Shown here: one piece after another, positions 45,370 through 55,334 of the stretch
How the letters are laid out: each line of letters begins with the position of its first letter
How positions within the stretch are numbered: the first letter of the stretch is position 1
From: Rhodopseudomonas palustris
Lineage (GTDB): Bacteria; Pseudomonadota; Alphaproteobacteria; Rhizobiales; Xanthobacteraceae
NCBI GenBank assembly: GCA_016215605.1
Contig: JACRJB010000052.1
Coordinates: 124,001 to 188,000 of the forward strand
Direction: 5' to 3'
Length of the DNA stretch: 64,000 bases
The notes under the pieces: model-generated
Databases searched by the model: none
The model's input: the letters and a program-made list of their open reading frames with translations, nothing else
What the model was told of the DNA's origin: nothing
Made by a program: the position numbers and the translations under genes

Positions 45370-45995
45370 CTTACACCTACGAGACCGACGGCGCCGCGAT
45401 CTATCGGCAGTCCTTCGCCATCATTCGGGCAGAAGCGCAGCTCGATCGCTTCGACCGCGACGAAGAGGTCATTGCCGTCCGCATCATTCATGCCAGCGGC
45501 ATGGTGGAGGTCGCGAGCGACATCGTCTTCACCCCCGGCTTCGTCACGGCCGGCCGTGCGGCGCTGCAGGCCGGCGCGCCGATCCTGTGCGACGCGCGCA
45601 TGGTCGCCAACGGCGTCACCCGCAAGCGGCTGCCGGCGGACAACGAGGTGATCTGCACGCTGAATGACCCGCGCGTGCCGGCGCTCGCCGCGCAGCTCGG
45701 CACCACCCGCTCAGCCGCCGCACTGGAACTGTGGCGCGAGCGGCTCGACGGCGCCGTAGTGGCGATCGGCAACGCGCCGACGGCTCTGTTTCGGCTGCTC
45801 GAAATCCTCAGCGAACCCGGCGCGCCACGGCCCGCCGCAATCGTCGGCATTCCGGTCGGCTTCGTCGGCGCGGCGGAGTCGAAGGAGGCGTTGCTCGAAG
45901 CCGGGCCCGCCCCCAGCGTCATCGTCCGCGGCCGCCGCGGCGGCAGTGCGATGACGGCGGCGGCCATCAACGCGCTGGCGAGCGAAATCGAATGA
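45366..45995 (+). CDS. cobH: Precorrin-8X methylmutase
   Basis: The 209-aa protein has VRIIHASGMVEVASDIVFTPG with the catalytic His (H42 here), LCDARMVANGVTR, and GNAPTALFRLLE ... AAIVGIPVGFVGAAESKEAL. CobH moves a methyl group from C11 to C12 to form hydrogenobyrinate. ATGA overlaps occur with cobN' before it and cobI after it. Confidence 0.95.
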   Translation: MTYTYETDGAAIYRQSFAIIRAEAQLDRFDRDEEVIAVRIIHASGMVEVASDIVFTPGFVTAGRAALQAGAPILCDARMVANGVTRKRLPADNEVICTLNDPRVPALAAQLGTTRSAAALELWRERLDGAVVAIGNAPTALFRLLEILSEPGAPRPAAIVGIPVGFVGAAESKEALLEAGPAPSVIVRGRRGGSAMTAAAINALASEIE

Positions 45996-46720
45996 CCCGG
46001 CCGACCGTTTACGGCGTGGGCGTCGGCCCCGGCGATCCGGACCTGATGAGCGTGCGCGCGGCGCGGCTGGTCGGCGCCGCCAAGGTCGTCGCGTATTTCC
46101 GCAAGGCCGGCCGGGCCGGCCACGCCCGCACCATCGTCGACGGCCTGCTCGCCGACGGTGTCGTCGAAGAGCCGCTCGACTATCCGGTGACGACCGAAAT
46201 CCCGCTCGACGATCCGGCCTACGCATCGACCTTGCGCAGCTTCTACGAGGACTGCGTCGCGCGGCTGTCGGCGCATGTCGCGCAAGGCCGTGACGTCGTC
46301 GTGCTGTGCGAGGGCGATCCGTTTCTCTACGGCTCGTTCATGCATCTCTACAACCGGCTGGTCGGCCACGTGCCGGTGGTCGTGGTGCCCGGCATCTCCG
46401 GCATGGCGGCGTGCTGGACGGCGAGCGGCACGCCGATCACCTATGGCGACGACGTGCTGTGCGTCGTCCCCGCCACGCTGAATGCGACGCGGCTCGCCGA
46501 GACGCTGAAGGCCGGCGACGCCATCGTGATCATGAAGCTCGGGCGCAATCTGCCGAAGGTGCGGCGCTCGCTCGAAGCCGCCGGCCTGATCGATCGCGCG
46601 GTCTATGTCGAACGCGGCGCGATGGCGGGCGAGACGGTGATGCGGCTCGCCGACAAGGCCGACGATCAGGCGCCGTATTTCTCGATGATTCTGGTCCACG
46701 GCCAGGGGCGTCGGCCATGA
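45992..46720 (+). CDS. cobI: Precorrin-2 C20-methyltransferase
   Basis: The 242-aa tetrapyrrole methylase begins TVYGVGVGPGDPDLMSVRAARLV, then VVVLCEGDPFLYGSFMHLYNRL, VVVPGISGMAACWTASG and VIMKLGRNLPKVRRSL, the CobI/CbiL order. It makes precorrin-3A from precorrin-2. It is translationally coupled at both ends by ATGA. Confidence 0.95.
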   Translation: MTRPTVYGVGVGPGDPDLMSVRAARLVGAAKVVAYFRKAGRAGHARTIVDGLLADGVVEEPLDYPVTTEIPLDDPAYASTLRSFYEDCVARLSAHVAQGRDVVVLCEGDPFLYGSFMHLYNRLVGHVPVVVVPGISGMAACWTASGTPITYGDDVLCVVPATLNATRLAETLKAGDAIVIMKLGRNLPKVRRSLEAAGLIDRAVYVERGAMAGETVMRLADKADDQAPYFSMILVHGQGRRP

Positions 46721-47478
46721 CCGGCTCGGTCGTCGTCGCCGGGCTCGGCCCCGGCTCCCGGGAGCTGATCACGCCGGAGGTCACTGCCGCGCTCGACGCC
46801 GCCACCGATCTGGTCGGCTACGCACCCTATGTCGCGCGCGTCACCGCGCGCGACGACGTCCGCCGACACGCGTCCGACAATCGCGAGGAGATCGACCGTG
46901 CGTCGTTCGCGCTGCGGCTCGCCGCGGAAGGACGTCACGTCGTCATCGTGTCGTCCGGCGATCCCGGCGTGTTCGCGATGGCGGCAGCTTTGTTCGAGGC
47001 GATCGAAGCCGGCGATCCGGCCTGGCGCGATCTCGACATCCGCGTGCTGCCGGGCATCAGCGCGATGTTCGCCGCCGCGGCGCGGATCGGCGCGCCGCTC
47101 GGCCATGATTTCTGCGCCATCAACCTCTCGGACAATCTCAAACCATGGGAGACCGTCGAGAAGCGGCTGCGCGCCGCGGCCGAAGCCGACTTCGTCATCG
47201 CGCTGTACAATCCGATCTCGAAGGCGCGGCCATGGCAGCTCGGCGGCGCGTTCGAGTTGCTGCGGACGATCCATCCCGTGTCGGTGCCGGTGATGTTCGC
47301 GACTGCGGTCAGCGATCCGAAGGAGCGCATCGACGTCGTGCCGCTCGGCGAGGCGCTGCCGAGCCGCGCCGACATGCGCACCGTGGTGATCATCGGCTCG
47401 TCGCAGACGCGGTCGATCACGCGCAGCGACGGCGGCAGCTACGTCTACACGCCGCGCTCGCTCAGAGCGTCGTCATGA
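46717..47478 (+). CDS. cobJ: Precorrin-3B C17-methyltransferase
   Basis: The 253-aa methylase has VVVAGLGPGSRELITPEVTAAL, LVGYAPYVARV, VVIVSSGDPGVFAMAAALFE, INLSDNLKPWETVEKRLRAA and LYNPISKARPWQ, all typical of CobJ/CbiH. The last 34 bp overlap the 3' end of the oppositely oriented cobK. Confidence 0.95.
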   Translation: MTGSVVVAGLGPGSRELITPEVTAALDAATDLVGYAPYVARVTARDDVRRHASDNREEIDRASFALRLAAEGRHVVIVSSGDPGVFAMAAALFEAIEAGDPAWRDLDIRVLPGISAMFAAAARIGAPLGHDFCAINLSDNLKPWETVEKRLRAAAEADFVIALYNPISKARPWQLGGAFELLRTIHPVSVPVMFATAVSDPKERIDVVPLGEALPSRADMRTVVIIGSSQTRSITRSDGGSYVYTPRSLRASS

Positions 47479-48227
47479 CCGAGCCAGGCCATCACCTCGG
47501 CGACGGTCGCGGCCGTGCGCCGCGCCGGCACGGCCGGACGCCGCACCATCACCACCGGCAATCCGAGATCTCGCGCCGCCTCGATCTTGGCCACCGCCGC
47601 ATCGCCGCCGGCGTTCTTGGCGACGACGATTTCGGTGCGATGGGCCTCGAGCATCGCCCGATCGATGGCCCGATCGAACGGCCCGCGCGCCACGATGACA
47701 TCGGCCTTCGGCAACGGCAGCGCCGCGCGCGGCGGATCGACCAGCCGGAGCAGATAAGCGTGCTGCGGATGCGCGGCGAACACGTCGAGGTTTTGCCGGC
47801 CGATGCCGAGGAAGACACGGCGCGGCTCCGCGCCGAGCGCCAGCGCCGCGGCCGGCAGATCGTCCACCTCGACCCAGCGATCGCCTTCGCAGGCTTGCCA
47901 CGGCGCGCGCTCCAGTGCGAGCAGCGGCACGCCGGCGACGTCGCAAGCCTCCACCGCGTACCGGCTCATCTGCGCCGCAAACGGGTGCGTCGCGTCGACG
48001 ACGCGATCGATCCGCTCCGCACGCAAGTAATCGATCAAGCCCTGCACACCACCGAAACCGCCGACGCGCCACGGGATCGGCGGCGGCCTCGGATTGTCGG
48101 TGCGGCCGGCGAACGACAGCACGGCATCGAGACGCGCCTCTGCGGCGATCGCGGCCGCAAGCCGCGACGCATCGGCGGTGCCGCCGAGGATCAACAGGCG
48201 CAAGCGCTGGGCGGATGGAGACGTCAT
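47445..48227 (-). CDS. cobK: Precorrin-6A reductase
   Basis: The 260-aa NADPH-dependent reductase has LRLLILGGTADASRLAAAI, IDRVVDATHPFAAQMSRYAVEAC and VFLGIGRQNLDVFA, as in CobK/CbiJ. It reduces precorrin-6A to 6B. It is the only gene of the run encoded on the minus strand. Its ATG (48227-48225) shares the CATG with the cobL start, and its 3' end overlaps cobJ by 34 bp. Confidence 0.94.
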   Translation of the reverse strand: MTSPSAQRLRLLILGGTADASRLAAAIAAEARLDAVLSFAGRTDNPRPPPIPWRVGGFGGVQGLIDYLRAERIDRVVDATHPFAAQMSRYAVEACDVAGVPLLALERAPWQACEGDRWVEVDDLPAAALALGAEPRRVFLGIGRQNLDVFAAHPQHAYLLRLVDPPRAALPLPKADVIVARGPFDRAIDRAMLEAHRTEIVVAKNAGGDAAVAKIEAARDLGLPVVMVRRPAVPARRTAATVAEVMAWLGHDDALSERGV

Positions 48228-49449
48228 GACGCCCACCGATGACATGCCGACGCCGTGGCTGTCCATTGTCGGAATCGGCGAGGATGGACTCACGGGCCTG
48301 TCCGACAAGGCGCGCGCGCTGCTCGCCGCGGCCGATCTGGTGATCGGCGGCGAGCGCCATCTGGCGATGGTCGCCGCGCTCGGCAAGCAGGCGCTGCCGT
48401 GGCGGGTACCGTTCGCCGCCTCGCTCCCGGAGGTGCTGGCGCAGCGTGGCCGCAACGTCGTCGTGCTGTGCTCGGGCGATCCGTTCTGGCACGGCGCGGG
48501 TTCGGTGCTCGCCGATCATCTCGCCCCCAACGAATGGACCGCCCTGCCCGCGCCGTCGACGTTTTCCTGGGCGGCCGCCACACTCGGCTGGCGACTGGAA
48601 GACGCGGTCGCGCTCGGGCTCCATGCCCAGCCGATCGCGACGCTGCGGCCGCATCTACGCAATGGCGCACGTCTGATCGTTCTGGTGCGCGACGGCGCGG
48701 CCGTCGGGCAGATCGCGTCGTATCTCGCAACGTCGGGCTTCGGCACGTCCGATCTCGTCGTGCTGGAGGCGCTCGGCGGACCGCGCGCGCGTGTCCGCCG
48801 GACGACGGCGACTAACTACGCGTTCACGGATGTCGCCGCCCCGGTCGCGCTGGGCATCGAGGTGACCGCGCAGCCGGATGCGGCGATCATCCCGCGCACC
48901 GGCGGCCTGCCGGATGAGCTGTTCCAGACCGACGGCCAACTCACCAAGCGCGCGATCCGCGCGGTGACGCTGTCGTCGCTGGCGCCGCGCGGCGGCGAAT
49001 TGCTGTGGGACGTCGGCGCGGGGTCCGGTTCGATCGGCATCGAATGGCTGCTGGCGGCGCGAAGTAATCGCGCCATCGGGATCGAGGCGCGACCGGACCG
49101 GCTCGCGACCGCCCGCGCCAATGCCGACGCGCTCGGCGTGCCGCAATTCGACCTCAGGCTCGGCCAAGCCCCCGACGCGCTCGCCGGCCTGCCGACGCCG
49201 GACGCGGTGTTCGTCGGCGGCGGCGCCGGACGTCCAGGCGTGCTCGACGCGGTGTGGCAGGCGTTGCCGTCCGGCGGACGGCTGGTGGTCAACGCCGTGA
49301 CGCTGGAAACCGAGGCTCTGCTGATCGCCTGGCACGGCCGGCACGGCGGCGAGCTGCTGCGACTCGGCGTCGAGCGCGCCGCGCCGGTCGGCGGCCTCAC
49401 CGCCTGGCGCGCCGCGATCCCGGTGGTGCAATGGAGCGTCCGCAAATGA
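48226..49449 (+). CDS. cobL: Precorrin-6Y C5,15-methyltransferase (decarboxylating)
   Basis: The 407-aa bifunctional enzyme has a CbiE-like N-terminal half ([36 protein letters not shown]) and a CbiT-like C-terminal half with the Rossmann motif [17 protein letters not shown]. It performs two methylations and a decarboxylation. The ATG at 48226 is preceded by ggatggag inside cobK. An alternative ATG lies 18 bp downstream. ATGA overlap with cobE. Confidence 0.94.
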   Translation: MTPTDDMPTPWLSIVGIGEDGLTGLSDKARALLAAADLVIGGERHLAMVAALGKQALPWRVPFAASLPEVLAQRGRNVVVLCSGDPFWHGAGSVLADHLAPNEWTALPAPSTFSWAAATLGWRLEDAVALGLHAQPIATLRPHLRNGARLIVLVRDGAAVGQIASYLATSGFGTSDLVVLEALGGPRARVRRTTATNYAFTDVAAPVALGIEVTAQPDAAIIPRTGGLPDELFQTDGQLTKRAIRAVTLSSLAPRGGELLWDVGAGSGSIGIEWLLAARSNRAIGIEARPDRLATARANADALGVPQFDLRLGQAPDALAGLPTPDAVFVGGGAGRPGVLDAVWQALPSGGRLVVNAVTLETEALLIAWHGRHGGELLRLGVERAAPVGGLTAWRAAIPVVQWSVRK

Positions 49450-49838
49450 CCCGGGTGGTGATCGGCCTGGGGTTTCGCGCAGCGGCTTCGCAGGCCTCGA
49501 TCGCCGAAGTGATCGCGGCGGCGCGCAACGCCGCGGCGCCCGCGCAAGCGACGGCGCTCGCCGTTCCGGCAGACAAGGCCACGCATCCGCCGCTGATCGC
49601 AGCCGCGACGGCCGCCGCGTTGCCCTGCCGCGCCGTCAGCGACGCCGAACTCCGCCAAGCAGCCGGTCGCGTCGAAACCAACTCGCCCCGCGTCGCACGC
49701 GCCCGCGGCGTCGGCAGCGTCTGCGAGGCGGCGGCGCTGGCCGCGGCCGGGCCGGCGGCGCGTCTCGCCGTGCCGCGGCTGATTTCAAACGACCGCCAAG
49801 CGACCGCCGCCGTCGCGATCGAGGAGCTCACCCCATGA
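49446..49838 (+). CDS. cobE: CobE, CbiG C-terminal-like cobalamin biosynthesis protein
   Basis: The 130-aa protein starts [20 protein letters not shown], then [49 protein letters not shown] (shown in part) and [18 protein letters not shown]. This matches the CobE/CbiG C-terminal domain, a small protein thought to carry or bind corrin intermediates. It is coupled to cobL and cobM by ATGA. Confidence 0.9.
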   Translation: MTRVVIGLGFRAAASQASIAEVIAAARNAAAPAQATALAVPADKATHPPLIAAATAAALPCRAVSDAELRQAAGRVETNSPRVARARGVGSVCEAAALAAAGPAARLAVPRLISNDRQATAAVAIEELTP

Positions 49839-50614
49839 CGGTTCACTTCATCGGCGCCGGCCCCGGCGCGCCCGATCTGATCACCGTGCGCGGCCGGGAT
49901 CTGATCGCACGCTGCCCGGTGTGCCTCTACGCCGGATCGCTGGTGCCGCGCGAGCTGATCACGCTGTGCCCGCCGGGTGCCCGGGTGATCGATACCGCGC
50001 CGCTCGATCTCGATGCCATCACCACCGAATTCATCGCGGCCAACGATGCCGGCCACGACATCGCGCGTCTGCATTCCGGCGACCTGTCGGTGTGGAGCGC
50101 GATGGGCGAACAGATCCGCCGGCTCGAAGCCCATGGCATCGCCTACACCGTCACGCCCGGCGTGCCATCCTTCGCAGCGGCCGCGGCGGCGCTCGGGCGC
50201 GAACTCACGCTGCCTGAAGTCGCGCAGACCGTGGTGCTGACGCGCACCTCCGGCCGCGCCTCGGCGATGCCGCCGCGCGAAACCCTGGAGGCCTATGCGG
50301 CGACCGGCGCGACCCTGGCGATTCATCTGTCGATCCACGTGATCGACAAAGTGGTCGAAAAGCTGCGCCCACACTACGGCGACGACTGCGCGGTGGCGGT
50401 GGTGGTTCGCGCCAGCTGGCCGGAGGAACAGATCATTCGTGGCACGCTGGCGACGATCGCCGCGCAGGTGGCGGAGGCCGGCATCGATCGCACCGCGCTG
50501 ATTCTGGTTGGCCCCTCGCTCGCGGCCACCAGCTTCCGCGAGAGCGCGCTTTACAGCACCGACTACGACCGACGCTATCGCCGCTCCGCGGAGGACGATC
50601 GTGCCTGCGACTGA
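49835..50614 (+). CDS. cobM: Precorrin-4 C11-methyltransferase
   Basis: The 259-aa methylase has [76 protein letters not shown] and [18 protein letters not shown], the CobM/CbiF signature set. The 3' end overlaps cobB by 14 bp. Confidence 0.95.
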   Translation: MTVHFIGAGPGAPDLITVRGRDLIARCPVCLYAGSLVPRELITLCPPGARVIDTAPLDLDAITTEFIAANDAGHDIARLHSGDLSVWSAMGEQIRRLEAHGIAYTVTPGVPSFAAAAAALGRELTLPEVAQTVVLTRTSGRASAMPPRETLEAYAATGATLAIHLSIHVIDKVVEKLRPHYGDDCAVAVVVRASWPEEQIIRGTLATIAAQVAEAGIDRTALILVGPSLAATSFRESALYSTDYDRRYRRSAEDDRACD

Positions 50615-51953
50615 TCGCGCCAGCAGCATCGTGCGCCCGCCGGGCCTGATCGTCGCGGCGCCCGCGACCAACAGCGGCAAGACCACCGTGACGTTGGCGC
50701 TGCTCGCGGCGCTGCGCCGCCCCGGCCGGGTGATCCAGCCCTACAAATGCGGGCCCGACTACATCGATCCGGCGTTCCACGCCGCCGCGGCCGGCCGCCC
50801 GTCCTACAATCTCGACTCGTTCGCATTCACCCGCGGCCGGATCGCCGCCTTGCTCGATGCGGCGAGCGGCGCGGACCTCTGCATCGCCGAAGGCGTGATG
50901 GGACTATTCGACGGCGGCAGCCGTATCGGTTCGTGGGGCAATGGCGCGACCGCCGATATCGCTGCGGCCACCGGCTGGCCGGTCGTGCTGGTGATCGATG
51001 TCGCCGGCCAGTCGCAATCCGCCGGCGCGCTGGCGCTCGGCTTTTCGACCTATCGCATCGATGTGAAGCTGGCCGGCGTCATCCTGAACAACGTCGCGAG
51101 CGCGCGGCACGAAGCGCTGGTGCGCGCCGGCTTCGAGAACCACGCCGTTCCCGTGCTCGGCACGCTCGCGCGGCACGCCGGCCTCGCGATCAAGAACCGC
51201 CATCTCGGGTTGGTGCAGGCGCGCGAACATGCGCAGCTCGACGAGCGACTGGAAGCTCTCGCCACACTGGCCGAACAAGGCATCGATCTCGACGCGCTCG
51301 AACGCGCCGCCGTGCCGGCGCAATTCGACACCCCGGCGACACCGCGCATCGCGCCGCCCGGCCAGCGCATCGCGCTCGCCAGCGACGACGCTTTCTCCTT
51401 CATCTATCCGCATCTGCTCGCGGGCTGGCGCGCCGCCGGCGCCGAGATCGTGCCGTTCTCGCCGCTCGCCGATCAAGGCCCCGACGACAGTTGCGACGCC
51501 GCCTGGCTGCCGGGCGGCTATCCCGAATTGCATGCCGGCAAACTCGCCGCAGCGATGCGCTTCAAGTCTGCACTGACGAACTTCGCGCAGACGCGCCCGG
51601 TGCACGGCGAATGCGGAGGCTACATGACGCTCGGGGACGGCTTGATCGATGCGGACGGGAATCGCCACGCGATGGTCGGACTGCTCGGCCTCGAAACCGA
51701 TTTCGCCCAGCGCAAGCTGCATCTGGGCTATCGCCTCGCGACCTTGAAGACCCCCGCCGCCGGCCATCCCGCCGGAGCCGTGCTGCGCGGACACGAGTAT
51801 CACTACGCCCGCGTGCTCAGCGTCTCCGACGAGCCGCTCGCCGAAATCTGCGACGCTGCGGGCGCGCCGACCAGCGAGACCGGAAGCCGGCGCGGTCATG
51901 TCACCGGCACGTTCTTCCACCTGATCGACGCCGCGCAGGAGCTGGCCGCCTGA
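50601..51953 (+). CDS. cobB: Cobyrinate (hydrogenobyrinate) a,c-diamide synthase
   Basis: GTG 50601 (gaggac 5 bp upstream) gives 450 aa. An N-terminal ATPase has [20 protein letters not shown] and [12 protein letters not shown], and GVMGLFDGG; the C-terminal glutamine amidotransferase has the nucleophile in [13 protein letters not shown] and a final His in GHEYHYAR. It amidates the a and c side chains before cobalt insertion in the aerobic route. Overlaps cobM by 14 bp. Confidence 0.94.
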   Translation: MPATDRASSIVRPPGLIVAAPATNSGKTTVTLALLAALRRPGRVIQPYKCGPDYIDPAFHAAAAGRPSYNLDSFAFTRGRIAALLDAASGADLCIAEGVMGLFDGGSRIGSWGNGATADIAAATGWPVVLVIDVAGQSQSAGALALGFSTYRIDVKLAGVILNNVASARHEALVRAGFENHAVPVLGTLARHAGLAIKNRHLGLVQAREHAQLDERLEALATLAEQGIDLDALERAAVPAQFDTPATPRIAPPGQRIALASDDAFSFIYPHLLAGWRAAGAEIVPFSPLADQGPDDSCDAAWLPGGYPELHAGKLAAAMRFKSALTNFAQTRPVHGECGGYMTLGDGLIDADGNRHAMVGLLGLETDFAQRKLHLGYRLATLKTPAAGHPAGAVLRGHEYHYARVLSVSDEPLAEICDAAGAPTSETGSRRGHVTGTFFHLIDAAQELAA

Positions 51954-52702
51954 TGCCGAACGCGTCGCCCCCCTCGTTCGCCCCCGGCAGTGTCGCTCTC
52001 GTCGGCGCCGGCCCCGGCGACGCCGATCTGCTGACGCTGCGCGCGATCAAGCGCCTGCAGGAGGCCGACGTCGTGCTGTACGACGATCTCGCCGGCGAGG
52101 ACTTCATGTCCTTCCTCAAGCCCGAGGCCGAACTCGTCGCCGTGGGCAAACGCGCCGGACATCCGTCGCCGCGGCAAGACGAGGTCAGCCGGCTGCTCGT
52201 GGCCTATGCCCGACGCGGCAAGCGCGTAGTTCGGCTCAAGGCGGGCGACCCCACGGTGTTCGCGCGATCGGACGAGGAGCTCCGCGCCGCGCGCGGCGCC
52301 GGCATCGCGATCGAGATCGTGCCCGGCGTCACCACCGCCACAGCCGCCGCCGCGGCGATCGGGGCCTCGCTGACCAAACGCGGCGTCGCCCGCCGCGTCC
52401 AACTCGTCACCGGACACGATGTCGACGGCCGGCTGCCCGGCGATCTCGACATCGCCGCCCTGGCCGATCCCGCCGCCACCACTTGCGTCTATATGGGCAA
52501 GGCGACCTTTCCGGCGCTGGTCGAGCGCCTGATCGCCCACGGCATGAGCCCGGCCACGCCGGCTGCGATCGTCGAGAGCCTCGGCTCGCCTGAAACCGCG
52601 ATCCGCCGCGGCACGATCGCCGAGATCGCCGCCGTGCTCACCACCGATCGGCCGCACGGCGCCTGCATGATCGTCTACGGCCTGGCGCTCGCCGGCTCCT
52701 GA
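51953..52702 (+). CDS. cobA: Uroporphyrinogen-III C-methyltransferase (SUMT)
   Basis: The 249-aa enzyme has VALVGAGPGDADLLTLRAIKRLQEADVVLYDDL (split), VRLKAGDPTVFARSDEELRA, VPGVTTATAAAAAIGASLTKRG and VVYMGK-like CVYMGKATF, the SUMT family. It makes precorrin-2, the entry to the corrin and siroheme branches. The start overlaps the cobB stop by 1 bp (TGATG). It ends the operon; the 42 bp to the convergent flavoprotein gene show no clear terminator. Confidence 0.94.
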   Translation: MPNASPPSFAPGSVALVGAGPGDADLLTLRAIKRLQEADVVLYDDLAGEDFMSFLKPEAELVAVGKRAGHPSPRQDEVSRLLVAYARRGKRVVRLKAGDPTVFARSDEELRAARGAGIAIEIVPGVTTATAAAAAIGASLTKRGVARRVQLVTGHDVDGRLPGDLDIAALADPAATTCVYMGKATFPALVERLIAHGMSPATPAAIVESLGSPETAIRRGTIAEIAAVLTTDRPHGACMIVYGLALAGS

Positions 52703-52744
52703 CAGGTCGATCAGCAGCGCGGCAGCAGTGGCGCTGAACGGCGA

Positions 52745-54016
52745 TCAGCCGAAAATATCGGTGGTCATGCCGATGTACCAGCCCGCCGCCTCGCGCGCCT
52801 GTTTGGCGCGCAGCTGCGGGCTTTCGTCGAGCTGCGACGTGTACGGATCGGATGCGACGATCTTGCCGTCCTGCGGCGCATAGCGCGCACCGTTCTTGAC
52901 CGCGTCGTCCGGCGCGATATCGCTCCAGCAGTGGTTGGTGAAACGGATCGGCATCCGGCGCTCGCCGAGCAGTTCGGCTCGCAGGATCATCGCCGCGCCC
53001 TTCGCTTCGTTGTTGGCGGCGAAGCCGGACTTGGGAAATTCACCGCCGATCGCGGAATCGCCGACCACCTGGATCGACGGATCGAGCAGCGAGGTCATGG
53101 TCTCGGCATTGACCGGGCAGAAGCCGGAGGCATCGGCGAGGCCGGCGTCGCGGCCGAGCTTGCCGGCGATCTGCGGCGGGATGACGTTGACCAGCGCCGC
53201 CTTGTGGGTCTCGAAGTCGGTGGTCACGGTCATCGCCTTGGGATCGACCGCCTTGATGCCGCCGTGGATCGTCGGGTCCTGCCATTCGATCATGCCGGGG
53301 TAGTGACGCTCCCAGCCGTCGATGAACAGCGTCTGCATCGCGAAATGATCCTTGGCGTCGAGGATCACGATGCGGGCGTTCTTCACCCCCCTGCTCTTCA
53401 ACGCATGCGCCATCATCGAGGCGCGCTCGTAGGGCGCCGGCGGGCAGCGATACGGATTCGGCGGCGCGATGATCACGATCAGCGCGCCGTCGGAAAGTGC
53501 GTCGAGCTTGCTCTTCAGCAGCTTGAACTGAGCGCCGCCGCGATAGCCGTGCGGCATCGCCTCGGCCGCGGCCTCGGAATAGCCGGGGACGGCGTCCCAG
53601 CGGAAATCGATGCCGGGCGACAGCACCAGCCGGTCGTAGTCGAGCCGGGCGCCGCCCGCGGTGCGCACCTGCTTGGCGTCGCGGTCGATCGCGGTGACGC
53701 TGTCGAACACCATGCCGACGCCGCGCGCGGCGATCGCCTCGTAGCCGAAACTCAGCGTCTCGAACGGCTTCAATCCGCCGAGATAGAGGTTCGAGGTGAA
53801 CGGCGTGACGTAGGTGCGGTTGGCCTCGACCAGCGTCACTTCGACGGAGTCGTCGCCGTGACGGAGATACTTCGCCGCGGTCGCACCGCCGGCGCCGCCG
53901 CCGACCACCACCACCTTCGGCCGCGCCTTGGCGATCGCAGGACAGGCGAACAGAGCTGTTGTCGCCGCGGCGGCGCCGATGAGGCCGCGACGGCTGATCA
54001 GGATCGGTTGGCGCAC
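52745..54016 (-). CDS. Flavocytochrome c sulfide dehydrogenase-like flavoprotein, paralog 2 (lacks FAD-linking Cys)
   Basis: GTG 54016 (ggag 8 bp upstream) gives 423 aa with a Tat-type signal (SRRGLIGAAAATTALFACPAIA). FAD motif VVVVGGGAGGATAAKYLR, NPYRCPPAPYER and NHCWSDIAPDD carry the two redox Cys of the family. The site that binds FAD covalently in Allochromatium FccB (Cys42) reads TPFTSN, with Pro replacing Cys (P72 here). It is about 50% identical by eye to the next gene. It is the last gene of the leftward sox group and may be SoxF-like. Confidence 0.88.
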   Translation of the reverse strand: MRQPILISRRGLIGAAAATTALFACPAIAKARPKVVVVGGGAGGATAAKYLRHGDDSVEVTLVEANRTYVTPFTSNLYLGGLKPFETLSFGYEAIAARGVGMVFDSVTAIDRDAKQVRTAGGARLDYDRLVLSPGIDFRWDAVPGYSEAAAEAMPHGYRGGAQFKLLKSKLDALSDGALIVIIAPPNPYRCPPAPYERASMMAHALKSRGVKNARIVILDAKDHFAMQTLFIDGWERHYPGMIEWQDPTIHGGIKAVDPKAMTVTTDFETHKAALVNVIPPQIAGKLGRDAGLADASGFCPVNAETMTSLLDPSIQVVGDSAIGGEFPKSGFAANNEAKGAAMILRAELLGERRMPIRFTNHCWSDIAPDDAVKNGARYAPQDGKIVASDPYTSQLDESPQLRAKQAREAAGWYIGMTTDIFG

Positions 54017-54071
54017 GTGATGTCTCCGAACGGGAAACGCGAGGCGGCGCGACGCGCCGCCCCGCTGGTGG

Positions 54072-55334
54072 TCAGGTGAAGATGTCGGCGGTGATGCCGG
54101 CATACCAGCCCATGTTTTCTTCGGCGGTCTGGAACCGGAGGCCGGAATCCTCGCCGGTCTTCGACACGAAGCCTTCGACTTCGGCGATGGCGCCGTCCTT
54201 CGGCTCGTAGCGGCCGCCGACCTTCACCGTATCGTCCTTCGCCAGCACCGACCAGCAGGTGTTGGCATAACGCGCCGGGAAGGTGCGCGTGCCGGTCAGT
54301 TCGCCGCGCACCGCATTCGCCACCACCTTGGCGTGGCTGCTGGCGGCGAATGCCGATTTCGGCATCGCGCCGGCGATCGAGGCGTCGCCGAGGACGTAGA
54401 TGTTCGGGTCGATCGCGGACTTCATGTTGGTCGCATCGATCGGACAATAGCCGGTCTGGTTGGCGAGGCCGGCGTCGCGCGCGATCTTGCCGGCCATCTG
54501 CGCCGGAATGACGTTGACCATCGCCGCCTTGATGGTCTCGAAATCGGTGGTCACCGTCATCGCCGACGGATCGACCGACTTCACGCCACCGTGCATCTTC
54601 GGATCCATCCATTCGACCATGCCGGGATAGTGCTTCTGCCAGCCCTCCTGGAACAGCGCCATCTTGGAGAACTTGTCCTTCGGATCGATCACGATGATCT
54701 TCGATTTGGTGTGGCCCTTCGCCTTCAGCACCATCGCCATCACCGACACCCGCTCGTAGGGTCCGGGCGGGCAGCGATACGGATTCGGCGGTGCCAGCAT
54801 CACGATGGTCGACCCGTCTTCGAGCGCATCGAGCTGCTTCTTCACCAGCAGCGTCTGCGCGCCCGGCTTCCAGCCGTGCGGCATGATCTCGGCGGCGGCT
54901 TCGGAATAGCCCGGCACGGAGTCGAATTTGATGTCGATGCCCGGCGCGACCACCAGCCGGTCGTAGTCGACCGTGCTGCCGTCGGCCAGCCGCACCTGCT
55001 TCTTGTCACGGTCGATTGCCGCCGCCATCTGGCGGACGTGTTTCACGCCGTAGCCGCCCAGCTTGTAGGGGTGGGTGATCGACTCCATGCTGCGCATGTC
55101 GCCGAGGACCAGGTTGGAATGAAAGCAGGTGATGAACTTCTCCAGCGGCTCGACCATGGTGACGTCGATCGCGCCCTGCGAGTCGCGCGCGACGTATTTC
55201 GCCACCGTCGCCCCGCCCGGCCCGCCGCCGATCACCACGACGCGCGGCTTGGCCTGCGCACGCAGCACGCCCGGCATCGCGATGAGACTGGCAGCCAGCA
55301 GGCCGGTCGAGAATTGGCGTCTGTCGATGGTCAT
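54072..55334 (-). CDS. fccB: Flavocytochrome c sulfide dehydrogenase flavoprotein subunit, paralog 1 (FccB/SoxF)
   Basis: The 420-aa Tat-exported protein (MTIDRRQFSTGLLAASLIAMPG) has VVVIGGGPGGATVAKYVAR, FITCFHSNLVLGD with the presumptive FAD-linking Cys (C70), and the redox Cys pair in NPYRCPPGPYER and NTCWSVLAKDD. The family oxidises sulfide in the periplasm and passes electrons to the cytochrome subunit. Its start overlaps the stop of the cytochrome gene upstream (ATGA), so the two form a pair. A 55-bp gap separates it from paralog 2. Confidence 0.9.
   Translation of the reverse strand: MTIDRRQFSTGLLAASLIAMPGVLRAQAKPRVVVIGGGPGGATVAKYVARDSQGAIDVTMVEPLEKFITCFHSNLVLGDMRSMESITHPYKLGGYGVKHVRQMAAAIDRDKKQVRLADGSTVDYDRLVVAPGIDIKFDSVPGYSEAAAEIMPHGWKPGAQTLLVKKQLDALEDGSTIVMLAPPNPYRCPPGPYERVSVMAMVLKAKGHTKSKIIVIDPKDKFSKMALFQEGWQKHYPGMVEWMDPKMHGGVKSVDPSAMTVTTDFETIKAAMVNVIPAQMAGKIARDAGLANQTGYCPIDATNMKSAIDPNIYVLGDASIAGAMPKSAFAASSHAKVVANAVRGELTGTRTFPARYANTCWSVLAKDDTVKVGGRYEPKDGAIAEVEGFVSKTGEDSGLRFQTAEENMGWYAGITADIFT

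Noticed and set aside
52703-52744. Terminator between cobA and the convergent flavoprotein gene
   Set aside because: No stem with a T-run in these 42 bp.
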